A stretch of DNA of 64,000 bases from Zoogloea sp. LCSB751 (GCF_002028455.1 NZ_MWUM01000004.1:1-64000), one strand, 5' to 3'. Positions 46,201 to 54,524 are shown, numbered from the stretch's first letter. The notes: a model not told the origin generated them from the letters alone. Numbers and translations: made by a program.

Positions 46201-46391
46201 TGCTGTTCAATCTCCTCCGCAGCCAGGCCGTTTACCTGGGTGATGACCTGGGAGGTGACGTCGGCGATATCCGGGTAGGCTTCGATGGGCAGCTGGGTCC
46301 AGGTGAAGGCACCGTAGATCCCGGCGAAGAGGAACACCAGCCAGACGACGACCCGTCGCTGAAAGCACAGGGTGACGATCTTCTCAATCAT
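43284..46391 (-). CDS. czcA: CzcA-type heavy-metal RND efflux pump
   Basis: A 1035-residue HME-RND proton antiporter with twelve transmembrane segments and two large periplasmic loops. The proton-relay motif in segment 4 reads DFGIIVDGAIVVVEN (Asp393, Asp399, Glu406), the form seen in Co/Zn/Cd pumps; the Cu/Ag pump CusA has a different motif here. Hence divalent cations are the likely substrate. It overlaps czcB by eight bases and czcC by four, a tightly coupled operon. No czcD or czcRS genes are adjacent. Confidence 0.95.
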   Translation of the reverse strand: MIEKIVTLCFQRRVVVWLVFLFAGIYGAFTWTQLPIEAYPDIADVTSQVITQVNGLAAEEIEQQITIPLERAIMGTPGMHVMRSKSTFGLSMITVVFEDGIENYWSRQRLQERMNEVQLPYGAQPGLDPLTSPIGEIYRYTLESPTRDLRELSDIQFWKVIPRLKQIPGVADVTNFGGLTTQFMLVFEPNKLMQFGVSLQQVKDAITNNSANAGGSLIVRGEQAYVIRGVGLIENLNDLANVVVKQKNGVPVLIKDLGEVTIGNIERRGILGKDRNPDTLSGIVLLLKGENPSKVLDGVHAAVNDLNHHLLPGDVKLVPYLDRSNLIGATMHTVGKTVSEGIILVVLVLLLFLGSPRAALIAAVAIPVSLVTTFILMHHFKVPANLLSLGAIDFGIIVDGAIVVVENILRLREENQDRELTAAEALSACLQIGKPIFFGMMIIMTAYLPLFTFQRVEYKLFTPMAFAVGFALVGAILAALLLVPGLAYLAYRKPRKAFHNPLLERIVRGYQDLLPRLLHARRRMVVVFVLALVTMLGLAGTIGRDFLPYLDEGSIWLQVQLPPGISLDKASQMATELRNTTLEFPQVSTIVTQLGRNDDGTDPWTPSHIEVSVGLKPYDSWPEHISKLELIDQMSKRFAQLPGTQVAFTQPMIDGVMDKLAGAHSELVVKIYGDDFGDLRRVATQIVDVLHAIPGAVDVTIDQEPPLPQVKITLDRTAAARFGINAADVAQLIETGLGGAPITQMFAGEKRYDVGVKFSSASRSDPESLANLLLTTSTGAYVPLAQVADIQLQEGESTVTREMMRRHLTVRLNLRDRDLASFLTEARAALDEKVERDPRKIELVWGGQFENQERAMGRLVVIVPLALILMFVLLYGEFGNFRQPALILAVVPLATIGGLTALHLRGMTFNLSSAVGFIAVFGVAVLNGIIMLSNLNRLRDTPGITLADAVVRGATERLRPVLMTATVAALGLTPAMLAVGLGSDVQRPLATVVVGGLVSATLLTLLLLPSLYYLVEERFARLYPNDGRGEQGVTQ

Positions 46392-47496
46392 TCAGCGTCA
46401 CCCCTTCCTGGGTGACGACACGGTCGCCGGCCTTGAGCCCCGAGACGATCTGAGCGAGCTCACCTGCCTGCACCCCCGTTTTGACGACACGGGGTTCGAA
46501 CTTCCAGGGGCCGACCTCCACGTACACCCGCGTATCGAACGCATTTTGCAGCAAGGCGGTCTTGGGAATGACCAGCGCCTGCGGGTGCTGGGTCAGGAAG
46601 GTCACCCGACCGAACATCGCAGGCCGATAGTGGGCCTGCGAGTTCTGCAAGGCAATGCGCGCTGTGCTCGTACGGGTATCCGGATTGAGAATTTCACCGA
46701 GCGAGAACACCTTGCCACTGATCGGCTCCTCTGGGTATGCATTCAGCACGATGTCTCCCGCGGCACCGATCTCGATGCGGCTGAGGTCCTTCTCCTGGAC
46801 GTTGGCGGAAAACCAGACCTGGCTGAGGTCAGCGACGGTCAGGATCGGCTGGCTGGGATCGTTCCAGTAACCGCCCGCCGCGGCGGTCATGTCCACCACA
46901 CGGCCAGAGATGGGCGACCGGACGACGACATTGCGACCAGCCGCCGCCGCGGGCTTGTCGGGATCGAAGCCGAGCTGGGAGAGGCGCGCCCGGGCAAATG
47001 CCACATCGTTCTTGGCATTGGCAAAGGCTTGTTCGGAAGCCTCCACATCGCGCCGGGCAGCAATCTCGGCCTGGGACAGCTCCTTTTGACGACGATATTC
47101 CAGTTCCGCGGTGCGCAAGGCGGATACCGCCTTGCTGTGGTCAGAAAAGGCCGATGCAACGTCGGCTGAGTCGATGGAGAGCAGCGGATCACCCGCCTTG
47201 ACCGCGTCGCCCAGCCGCTTGTAAATGGCCACGATGCGCCCAGCGACCGGGGAGCTGATCTTGACCAGCTTGCCGGGGTCGGCCTCGATCTGGCCGGGGA
47301 TCGTCAAGGGTTCCGAAATCGAACGCTGCTCGACGACACCGATCTTGAGCTTAGTACGCAATGGAGAATGCTCTGGAACCACGATGAAGGCCCCGTCCCG
47401 ATTGAAGAGCGTCGGCTCTGGTGCGGCAGTGGGTTTCTCAGAACAGGCGCCCAAGAGCAACACCAAGATCGGAGCACATCTCCACAATGTCTTCAC
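46384..47496 (-). CDS. czcB: CzcB-type periplasmic adaptor lipoprotein
   Basis: A 370-residue membrane-fusion protein. The N-terminus VKTLWRCAPILVLLLGAC is a lipoprotein signal with lipobox LGAC. The lipoyl halves are SSPVAGRIVAIYKRLGDAVKAGDPLLSI and VRSPISGRVVDMTAAAGGYWNDPSQPILTVADL, separated by a short helical hairpin. I favour the GTG at 47496 because GGGAG lies 6 bases upstream and the signal peptide then starts correctly; the frame is open to 47547. First gene of the operon. Confidence 0.88.
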   Translation of the reverse strand: MKTLWRCAPILVLLLGACSEKPTAAPEPTLFNRDGAFIVVPEHSPLRTKLKIGVVEQRSISEPLTIPGQIEADPGKLVKISSPVAGRIVAIYKRLGDAVKAGDPLLSIDSADVASAFSDHSKAVSALRTAELEYRRQKELSQAEIAARRDVEASEQAFANAKNDVAFARARLSQLGFDPDKPAAAAGRNVVVRSPISGRVVDMTAAAGGYWNDPSQPILTVADLSQVWFSANVQEKDLSRIEIGAAGDIVLNAYPEEPISGKVFSLGEILNPDTRTSTARIALQNSQAHYRPAMFGRVTFLTQHPQALVIPKTALLQNAFDTRVYVEVGPWKFEPRVVKTGVQAGELAQIVSGLKAGDRVVTQEGVTLND

Positions 47497-47646
47497 TACA
47501 CTCTCCCAAATACAAAGTACCGCAACGATCACAATGCCCCTCACCACCCACTCAGGAGGGGGCTGTTCTATGCAAGGCCGTTTTTCGCCGAGCCCGACGA
47601 CATGAACACCCCAAAATAGGGGGCGTGTAATGATAGGTCTGGGCTG

Positions 47647-47666
47647 CGACTGTAATATTACGGTCG
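47647..47666. promoter_or_regulatory. Palindrome upstream of the czc operon
   Basis: A 20-base palindrome, CGACTGTAATATTACGGTCG, with one mismatched pair. It lies about 150 bases before the czcB start and 45 bases after the mgtA stop. It could be an operator of a metal-responsive regulator encoded elsewhere. A shorter CACCCC/GGGGGCGTG repeat nearby (47608-47627) may end mgtA or czc transcripts. Confidence 0.35.
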
Positions 47667-47710
47667 TAATTTCCAGGGTCGCTGCTGCCGCCGCGTCCCC
47701 CCTCTGTGGA

Positions 47711-50476
47711 CTACTGCCAGCCGAAGCGCCGGCTGTAGAAGGCCTTCATGGCCTGGGTCAGCACCATGTAGCCGGCCAGGATCGCCGCCAGGATGGGGAA
47801 GTAGGACCACGGCAGCGCCTGCAGCTTGAAGTAGTGGGCGACCGGCCCCATCGGGATGAAGACACCCAAGGCCATGATCAAGCCGGTGGCGATCATCAGC
47901 AGGCCCCCCGGACGGCTCTGCACGAAGGGGATCTTGCGGGTGCGGATCATGTGCACCACCAGGGTCTGGGTCATCAAGCCCTCGACGAACCAGCCGGACT
48001 GGAACAGGGTCTGGTGTTCCGGTGTGTTGGCGCCGAAGACGAACCACATGACCAGGTAGGTGGTGATGTCGAACACCGAGCTGACCGGCCCGAAGAACAG
48101 CATGAAGCGGCCGATGTCGGCCGGGTTCCAGCGCTGGGGATCGCGCACCAGCTCCTCATCCACGTTGTCGAAGGGAATCGCCACCTGCGAGAAGTCGTAG
48201 AGCAGGTTCTGCACCAGCAGGTGCATCGGCAGCATCGGCAGGAAGGGGATGAAGGCGCTCGCCACGAGCACCGAGAAGACGTTGCCGAAGTTGGAGCTGG
48301 CGGTCATCTTGATGTACTTGAGCATGTTGGCGAAGGTCTTGCGCCCCTCGACGACGCCTTCCTCCAGCACCATCAGGCTCTTTTCGAGCAGGATGATGTC
48401 GGCGGCTTCCTTGGCGATGTCCACCGCCGTGTCCACCGAGATGCCGATGTCGGCAGTGCGCAGGGCCGGCGCATCGTTGATGCCGTCGCCCATGAAGCCG
48501 ACCACGTGGCCGTTGCCCTTGAGCGCGCGGACCACCCGTTCCTTATGAGCGGGCGTCAGCTTGGCGAAGATGTCGTGGGTCTCCACGGCTTCGGCGAGCT
48601 GGGCGTCGTCCATGCGCTCCAGGTCGGAGCCGAGCAGCACCTGCTGGGTCGGCAGGCCGACCTCGCGGCAGATCTTGGCGGTGACCAGCTCGTTGTCCCC
48701 GGTCAGCACCTTGACCTTCACGCCGTGGGCGAACAGGGCGTTGAGGGCCGGCTCGGTGGATTCCTTGGGCGGATCGAGGAAGGCCACGTAGCCGATCAGG
48801 GTCAGGCCGGCCTCGTCGGCGACACCGTAGGATTCCTTATTGGGCGGCAGCTCCCGCGCGGCGACGGCCACCACCCGCAGGCCGTCCTCATTGAGGTCGG
48901 CGGTCACCTCGCGCACGCGGGCCAGCAGCTCGGGCGTCAGCGCCTCGTCGGCCTCGCCGTGGCGGACCCGGGCGCACACCGCCAGGATCTCCTCGACGGC
49001 GCCCTTGCAGATCAAGAGGTGGTGGGATTCGTGCTCGGCAACGACCACCGACATGCGACGGCGCTGGAAGTCGAAGGGGATCTCGTCCACCTTGCGGAAG
49101 TTGCTGGCCGGGTTGAGTTCCCGGTGCACCTCGGTGTGCTCCAGCACCGCCACGTCGAGGAGGTTCTTGAGGCCGGTCTGGTAGTAGCTGTTGAGATAGG
49201 CCGCTTCCAGCACGTCGTCCGACTCCTCGCCCCACACGTCGGTGTGGCGGGCCAGGAAGATCTTGTCCTGGGTCAGCGTGCCGGTCTTGTCGGTGCACAG
49301 CACGTCCATCGCGCCGAAGTTCTGGATCGCGTCCAGGCGTTTGACGATGACCTTCTGGCGGGACAGGATCACCGCGCCCTTGGCGAGGGTCGAGGTGACG
49401 ATCATCGGCAACATCTCGGGGGTCAGGCCGACTGCGATGGACATGGCGAACAGGAAGGCTTCGGTCCAGTCGCCCTTGGTGAAGCCGTTGATGAACAGCA
49501 CCAGCGGCGACATCACGAACATGAAGCGGATCAGCAGCCAGGCCACCTTGTTGACGCCGGCCTGGAACTGGGTCGGCGCGCGGTCGGTGGCCGTCACCCG
49601 CTGGGCGAGGGCGCCGAAGTAGGTGCGCGCGCCGGTACCGACGACGACGGCAGTCGCCGAGCCGGAAACCACGTTGGTGCCCATGAAGACGATGTTGTCC
49701 AGCTCCAGCGGATTGGTTGCCGACAGGTCGCGCAGGCGTGCGAACTTCTCCACCGGCAGGGATTCGCCGGTCATCGCGGCCTGGCTGACGAACAGGTCCT
49801 TGGCCGCCAGTACGCGGCAGTCGCCGGGAATCATGTCGCCGGCCGACAGGGCCACCAGGTCGCCGGGCACCAGCTGGGCGATCGGCACTTCCTCCCGGTG
49901 GGCCGGATGGACGTGCAGCTGGACGTCGAAGTAGCGGCGGGCGTCTTCGGCCGCGTCCTCGCTGAGGTCGCGGCGGATCACCGTGGCGGTGTTGCTGACC
50001 ATCGCCTTCAGCTTGTCGGCGGCGATGTTCGACTTGCGCTCCTGCCAGAAGCGGATCGCCACCGACAGCACGACCATGGTGCCGATCACCAGGGTGGCCT
50101 TCATGTCCTCGGTGACGTAGGAAATGACTGCCAGCAATGTGAGGAGCAGGTCGAAGGGGGTCTTGTAGCAGTGCCACAGGTGCAGCCACCAGGGCAGCGG
50201 CTTTTCCTGCTCGACCTCGTTGAGGCCGACCTGTTCGCGGATCAGCTCGGCCTGGGCGGCGCTGAGGCCGTCGGGATGGCTGTCGAGCTGCTTGAGCAGC
50301 ACGTCGGGCGTGCTGCGGGCCGCCGCCGCCAGGGTCTGGGCGAGAGACGGCGGGACTTCGCGGCTGACCGTGGTGCGCGACAGGCTGTCGAGCAGCGCGA
50401 GACGGCGGAAATGACGGCCGAAGCCGCGGCTGCGGACGAAGGCCGCAAAGAGTTCCTTGAGAAACGTGAGACGCAT
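47711..50476 (-). CDS. mgtA: MgtA-type P-type ATPase (Mg2+-translocating)
   Basis: A 921-residue type IIIB P-type ATPase. Landmarks are TGES (236-239), the membrane motif GLTPEMLPMIV (350-360) specific for MgtA/MgtB, the phosphorylation site CTDKTGTLT (Asp396), KGAVEEIL in the nucleotide domain and GDGINDAPAL at the hinge. It imports Mg2+ down its gradient; some relatives near metal genes may carry other divalent ions. I chose the ATG at 50476 after GGGGGGAGG; the frame is open to 50545. It is convergent in direction with, but separate from, the czc operon. A hairpin-rich leader precedes it. Confidence 0.93.
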   Translation of the reverse strand: MRLTFLKELFAAFVRSRGFGRHFRRLALLDSLSRTTVSREVPPSLAQTLAAAARSTPDVLLKQLDSHPDGLSAAQAELIREQVGLNEVEQEKPLPWWLHLWHCYKTPFDLLLTLLAVISYVTEDMKATLVIGTMVVLSVAIRFWQERKSNIAADKLKAMVSNTATVIRRDLSEDAAEDARRYFDVQLHVHPAHREEVPIAQLVPGDLVALSAGDMIPGDCRVLAAKDLFVSQAAMTGESLPVEKFARLRDLSATNPLELDNIVFMGTNVVSGSATAVVVGTGARTYFGALAQRVTATDRAPTQFQAGVNKVAWLLIRFMFVMSPLVLFINGFTKGDWTEAFLFAMSIAVGLTPEMLPMIVTSTLAKGAVILSRQKVIVKRLDAIQNFGAMDVLCTDKTGTLTQDKIFLARHTDVWGEESDDVLEAAYLNSYYQTGLKNLLDVAVLEHTEVHRELNPASNFRKVDEIPFDFQRRRMSVVVAEHESHHLLICKGAVEEILAVCARVRHGEADEALTPELLARVREVTADLNEDGLRVVAVAARELPPNKESYGVADEAGLTLIGYVAFLDPPKESTEPALNALFAHGVKVKVLTGDNELVTAKICREVGLPTQQVLLGSDLERMDDAQLAEAVETHDIFAKLTPAHKERVVRALKGNGHVVGFMGDGINDAPALRTADIGISVDTAVDIAKEAADIILLEKSLMVLEEGVVEGRKTFANMLKYIKMTASSNFGNVFSVLVASAFIPFLPMLPMHLLVQNLLYDFSQVAIPFDNVDEELVRDPQRWNPADIGRFMLFFGPVSSVFDITTYLVMWFVFGANTPEHQTLFQSGWFVEGLMTQTLVVHMIRTRKIPFVQSRPGGLLMIATGLIMALGVFIPMGPVAHYFKLQALPWSYFPILAAILAGYMVLTQAMKAFYSRRFGWQ

Positions 50477-50602
50477 GGAAACCTCCCCCCGTGTTCCTTC
50501 CTTCCTGGAACGCGGAATGGCAGCACGCCTGCCGGCGATGGGCAAGGCGTGGTACTGACGACTGGGAAGCGGTGGGGGAAGGCCGAGAACCGGCTTTCCG
50601 GC

Positions 50603-50637
50603 GCCACTACCCGCCTTGTTCAGGCAAAGGTAGTGGC
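50603..50637 (-). promoter_or_regulatory. Nested hairpin in the presumed mgtA leader
   Basis: GCCACTACC and GGTAGTGGC pair perfectly (9 bp), enclosing a smaller stem GCCT/AGGC. It lies 127 bases before the mgtA start, within a 311-base gene-free stretch (50477-50787) that also holds the divergent regulator promoter. Confidence 0.4.
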
Positions 50638-50738
50638 AGGGCGTGACGCTGCGGTTACCTTGCCAAAGTGTGTTCGATCATGGATCGACTACCAGGACAG
50701 TCCACAAGGACACCCCCACAAAATTTGACAGGCGAAAT

Positions 50739-50789
50739 TTAACAGTTCCAATGAACGCTGGCAATATCCTATCCAGGGGGATAGGATAT
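50739..50789 (+). promoter_or_regulatory. Promoter and operator of the CsoR/RcnR-type repressor operon
   Basis: TTAACA (50739-50744) and CAATAT (50762-50767) are spaced by 17 bases. Overlapping the -10 box is a perfect 11-bp inverted repeat, ATATCCTATCC and GGATAGGATAT, around AGGG (50764-50789). It has a G-tract centre and A/T flanks, like RcnR/FrmR-family operators, and reaches into the start codon. Confidence 0.75.
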
Positions 50790-51066
50790 GGGCACTATGT
50801 CGCTACACACATCCCACCCTGAAGTCCTCACCCGCCTGAAGCGCGCCCACGGTCACTTGAAGAGCATCATCCAGATGCTCGAAGAAGGCCGAGGCTGCCT
50901 GGAGGTCGCCCAACAACTGCAGGCCGTTGAAAAAGCCGTTGCCAACGCGAAACGAACACTCGTGCATGACCACATCGACCACTGCCTGGAACATGCGGTC
51001 AGCGAGGGCACGCAGAGCGCGGACGACACCATCCGCGAGTTCAAGGCCATCACCAAATATCTCTAA
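50788..51066 (+). CDS. CsoR/RcnR-family metal-responsive repressor
   Basis: A 92-residue all-helical repressor of the CsoR/RcnR/FrmR superfamily. Probable metal ligands are Cys37, His62 and Cys66 (RGCLEV; VHDHIDHC), the C-H-C set of CsoR, with extra histidines (His60, His65) that could serve Ni/Co. The neighbours are nickel/cobalt exporters, so a Ni/Co-sensing RcnR-like role is most likely. GGGGG before the ATG at 50788 can serve as ribosome-binding site; ATG 50797 is an alternative. The operator overlaps its own start, implying autoregulation. Confidence 0.9.
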   Translation: MGTMSLHTSHPEVLTRLKRAHGHLKSIIQMLEEGRGCLEVAQQLQAVEKAVANAKRTLVHDHIDHCLEHAVSEGTQSADDTIREFKAITKYL

Positions 51067-51080
51067 GGCACAGTCCTCTC

Positions 51081-52199
51081 ATGACGGAGTTTTCTACGCT
51101 TCTGCAAACGGGGGCCGCAAACGCATGGCTGTTCATCCCCAGCGCGATCTTTCTTGGGGCCTTACATGGTCTTGAGCCGGGCCACTCTAAGACCATGATG
51201 GCCGCGTTCATCATCGCGGTGCGCGGCACGGTAACTCAGGCCGTTCTACTGGGTTTGGCTGCAACACTTTCCCACACGGCAGTTGTGTGGGTCATTGCCC
51301 TTGGCGGCATGTACTTCGGGCAGCAATGGAATGCGGAAGCCAGCGAACCCTACCTGCAGATTGCCTCCGCGGTGCTGATTGTCGGTACTGCGTCATGGAT
51401 GATCTGGCGTACCGTACGACAAGAGCGCAGTTGTTTTCACGATCATGACCATGAGCACGGCCATTCCCATGACGAGGTAAAGCGCATCGATACCGGCCAT
51501 GGCGTTGTCCGCCTGGAAGTTTTCGAGGACGGGGTGCCGCCACGCTTCCGCTTGCGTCACGACGGCAAACGCGGACACGCCTGGGCGGCCGACCAGATCA
51601 GGATTGAAACTGAGCGCCCGGATGGTCACCGTCAAACTTTCAGCTTCGTACAGCGGGATGACTTCCTGGAGTCGGAGCAGGAGATCCCCGAGCCCCATGA
51701 GTTCATCGCACGCCTGCACTTGGGGCACGGGCATCACAGCCACGACTACGACGTCGAGTTTGCCGAACACAACCATCACGCCATCCAGGACTACGCAGGG
51801 TTGGATGTTTCGGCCCCCGGCTACCAGGATCCGCATGAACTGGCTCACGCGAACGACATCCGCCACCGCTTCGCCAACCGGGATGTGACGACCGGACAGA
51901 TCATCGTGTTTGGCCTGACTGGCGGACTGATTCCCTGCCCAGCATCGATCACCGTTCTCCTGCTCTGCCTGCAACTCAAGCAAATAGCACTCGGTGCGAC
52001 TCTCGTGCTGGGTTTCAGCATTGGGTTGGCGCTCACCATGGTGGCCTCTGGCGTCCTAGCGGCCATGAGTGTCAAGCACATATCGAAACGGTGGAATGGT
52101 TTTGGTGGGTTCGCGCGCAGGGCACCGGTCATGTCCGGTGCATTGATTCTGATGGTCGGCGTCTATGTCGGGTTTCAGGGGATCCAGGCACTGGCTTGA
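51081..52199 (+). CDS. rcnA: RcnA/NreB-like nickel-cobalt exporter with long His-rich loop
   Basis: A 372-residue inner-membrane permease of the NiCoT-related RcnA family. Three N-terminal segments (GALHGLEPGHSKTMMAAFIIAVRG is the hallmark) are followed by a very long, about 150-residue, soluble His/Asp/Glu-rich loop (HDHDHEHGHSHDE; HLGHGHHSHDYD; EHNHH) and three C-terminal segments (FGLTGGLIPCPASITVLLLCL). The loop probably binds Ni or Co. It is 15 bases after the repressor gene and is co-transcribed. Confidence 0.93.
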   Translation: MTEFSTLLQTGAANAWLFIPSAIFLGALHGLEPGHSKTMMAAFIIAVRGTVTQAVLLGLAATLSHTAVVWVIALGGMYFGQQWNAEASEPYLQIASAVLIVGTASWMIWRTVRQERSCFHDHDHEHGHSHDEVKRIDTGHGVVRLEVFEDGVPPRFRLRHDGKRGHAWAADQIRIETERPDGHRQTFSFVQRDDFLESEQEIPEPHEFIARLHLGHGHHSHDYDVEFAEHNHHAIQDYAGLDVSAPGYQDPHELAHANDIRHRFANRDVTTGQIIVFGLTGGLIPCPASITVLLLCLQLKQIALGATLVLGFSIGLALTMVASGVLAAMSVKHISKRWNGFGGFARRAPVMSGALILMVGVYVGFQGIQALA

Positions 52200-52221
52200 T
52201 CCCCAACCCAAGGAATTCTGA

Positions 52222-53139
52222 ATGAACGATTTGAGAGAAGTTGCTGAGCTTGATGAAGAGAGCTCTCCCGAAAGGGAGGCGGCAACCAAGCGTTGCACCT
52301 GGATCAGCGTAATCGTCAATATTGCGCTGACAGTAGTGCAGGTGCTTGCCGGCTTCCTCTCTGGCTCTCAAGGCCTGATTGCCGACGGCGTGCACTCCCT
52401 GTCCGACCTCATTGCTGATTTCGTCGTCCTCCTGGCCGTGCATCACAGCAAGAAGGAGCCTGATGCTGACCACCACTACGGGCATCAGCGTTATGAGAAT
52501 GCGGCCTCCTTGGTACTGGGTGGCCTGCTATCCGCAGTCGGTGTCGGAATGGTGCTGTCGGCAGTGCATAAACTGCAGACACCCGAGTCCATTCCCACCG
52601 TGCATTTGCTTGCGCTCTGGGTGGCACTCGCTGCCCTGATCGCCAAGGAGGTGCTGTTCCGTTACATGCTGAAAGTGGCCAAGCGCGTGCGCTCCAGCAT
52701 GCTTGTCGCGAACGCTTGGCATGCCCGTTCCGACGCAGCCTCATCCCTGGTGGTAGGGATCGGCATCGCCGGCAATCTGCTGGGTTTTGCGCTGCTTGAT
52801 CCGATTGCCGCCCTGGTAGTTGGATGCATGGTCAGCAAGATGGGATGGAGCTTCATGTGGGATGCCCTGCATGACCTCACGGACCGGGCTGCCGACGAAG
52901 AGCAGATCGCTGGGATCTCAACAACGCTGCTAGCCACGCCCGGCGTGCTGGGGTTTCATGAACTGAGAACACGCAAGACCGGCGACATGATCCTGGCAGA
53001 CGTTCATCTGGAAATCGATGGAAGCCTGACCGTTACCGAGGGGCATGACATCGCCAAGCTAGCCCGCGTCAACGTGATGGTCAAACATCCTGTGCTGTAC
53101 CTGCTCGTCCATGTCGATCCGGTGATACCGCACGAATGA
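52222..53139 (+). CDS. CDF-family divalent cation exporter (DmeF/FieF-like)
   Basis: A 305-residue cation diffusion facilitator with six transmembrane segments. Metal site residues are in GLIADGVHSLSDLIADF (segment 2, HxxxD) and NAWHARSDAASS (segment 5, HxxxD). It ends with a cytosolic domain (GFHELRTRKTGDMILADVHLEIDG). It exports Fe, Co, Ni or Zn in exchange for protons. It follows rcnA by 22 bases and shares the same promoter. It is the last gene of this operon. Confidence 0.92.
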   Translation: MNDLREVAELDEESSPEREAATKRCTWISVIVNIALTVVQVLAGFLSGSQGLIADGVHSLSDLIADFVVLLAVHHSKKEPDADHHYGHQRYENAASLVLGGLLSAVGVGMVLSAVHKLQTPESIPTVHLLALWVALAALIAKEVLFRYMLKVAKRVRSSMLVANAWHARSDAASSLVVGIGIAGNLLGFALLDPIAALVVGCMVSKMGWSFMWDALHDLTDRAADEEQIAGISTTLLATPGVLGFHELRTRKTGDMILADVHLEIDGSLTVTEGHDIAKLARVNVMVKHPVLYLLVHVDPVIPHE

Positions 53140-53274
53140 CCACGTGCCAACAACGCTAAGTCGGGAAGCAGGTCGGTCGATGTATGAGGCCAAACGGGCC
53201 GGTGACGGCTGAACGCAGTCGCCTCATCCGGAAGAACGCGGCATCGGCTTCATACGCGCCGATGCCGCTGCAGG

Positions 53275-54120
53275 TCAGCTCTCGCCCTCTGGGCTTGACG
53301 ATGGATCACCCGTCTCCGGCGAGGCAGTCAGATCGCTGGGCGCGGCCGCTGACTCCGAAATCTCCTTCTCTCTCAGTCTCCTTACCCGATCTTCCTGGAT
53401 CCCTTGCCAGAAGATCACCACCTCCATGCGCTGATTCGACGCCAAGTACGCCCAATACTTGAACCGTAGATCGATGAGTGTGAAAAGCTCTTCGTAGAAG
53501 GGTGCCAGTTCCCGCGTCGTCATGAGGCCCGCCTGCAAGTCCCAGTAGAGCTGCAAGCCCCTCTCATGTAGTTCGCGGGAGGATATCTCTTCAGATTGCG
53601 CCACCAGCAGCAGCGTGGTCACCAACGCCTCGAAGTTACACATTTCCAAAAGTGTGTTTTCGTCTGCCTCTTCGAAGGCTTTGAAACGTGGTTCCTGTTC
53701 CTCCCCACGAAGCTCTGCTTCAAAGAGCAAAGCGCGGACCTGGGGAGACAGTGCTCGCATCTCCGCCTCGATGGCGCGTCGGTCAAGTCTTTCTCTCTTG
53801 AGCAAGGCCCAAATCGGACTACGAAACCAGGCCGCGGTACCCGGGTAGTGAGTCTCGGCTTGATCAATCACATTCCTGGGGCCCGGTTTGTCTTTTGGGA
53901 CCTTGGCCCCTCGTTCGTAGCCGTCCCACTTCCGCGGGCGTGCGACATCAGACGCACGCTTGCGCACACGCTCGCCGTCGAGAGCCATCTCGATCGCGTA
54001 GGCAGACGGTAAGCCCGACCGTAGTTTGACTGCGTGAAACCACATGCGTGTTCTCAGCTGATCAATGGGATCAGTGGGTGGGCGGCCGCGGCCCCGGGAA
54101 TCGATTAGCGGCGTCGTCAT
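53275..54120 (-). CDS. Hypothetical protein
   Basis: A 281-residue, highly charged, helical protein without membrane segments. It begins MTTPLIDSRGRGRPPTDPIDQLRTRMWFHAVKLRSG. The RGRPP segment near the N-terminus could contact DNA, as an AT-hook-like or linker sequence. The C-terminus is Ser/Pro/Glu-rich and probably disordered. I chose ATG 54120 over 54183. Family unknown. It is divergent from the 96-residue gene at 54234, and the pair may form one module. Confidence 0.65.
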   Translation of the reverse strand: MTTPLIDSRGRGRPPTDPIDQLRTRMWFHAVKLRSGLPSAYAIEMALDGERVRKRASDVARPRKWDGYERGAKVPKDKPGPRNVIDQAETHYPGTAAWFRSPIWALLKRERLDRRAIEAEMRALSPQVRALLFEAELRGEEQEPRFKAFEEADENTLLEMCNFEALVTTLLLVAQSEEISSRELHERGLQLYWDLQAGLMTTRELAPFYEELFTLIDLRFKYWAYLASNQRMEVVIFWQGIQEDRVRRLREKEISESAAAPSDLTASPETGDPSSSPEGES

Positions 54121-54233
54121 ATGCCATTGTCTCTGGAGTACCAAAAACTGGATTATGAGAGCGGGTGGAGAAAATTGCGACAAGTGGGAACACTGCGTGA
54201 CATCGCGCTTCCGTACACGCTTTCTCTCATGCC

Positions 54234-54524
54234 ATGACGACGACTATCGAAAATGAATCGCCCGAGGCTTGTGACCCCCTCCGCCAACAGTTGCGAGAGT
54301 CCCTGCTGCGTTTGCATGGACCTTTGATGGGGGGGCAGGAGTTGATGGCCGCACTAGGACATAAGTCCGCGGCCTCCATGCGACAAGCGAAGCGGCGCGG
54401 GCAGATCAGCGTTGTCTTGTTTTCTGTCCCGAACCGACGAGGCCTCTTTGCACTTACGCAGGACGTAGCTGATTGGCTAACGCAAATACGCTGCAAGCCC
54501 ACCAAAGGAGACCTCGCTATTTAG
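54234..54524 (+). CDS. Small hypothetical protein, possibly DNA-binding
   Basis: A 96-residue protein. GGQELMAALGHKSAASMRQAKRRGQISVVLFSVPNRRGLFALTQDVADWL looks like a winged-helix or excisionase-type helix-turn-helix in which a short DNA-recognition helix (SAASMRQAKRRG) is followed by a beta wing. It may regulate its divergent neighbour. I do not recognise a named family. A strong hairpin follows its stop. Confidence 0.55.
   Translation: MTTTIENESPEACDPLRQQLRESLLRLHGPLMGGQELMAALGHKSAASMRQAKRRGQISVVLFSVPNRRGLFALTQDVADWLTQIRCKPTKGDLAI

Noticed and set aside
47630..50728. Long plus-strand open frame opposite mgtA
   Set aside because: It is the antisense shadow of a clear P-type ATPase; composition is His/Gln/Arg-biased with no domains, as expected for GC-rich antisense frames.
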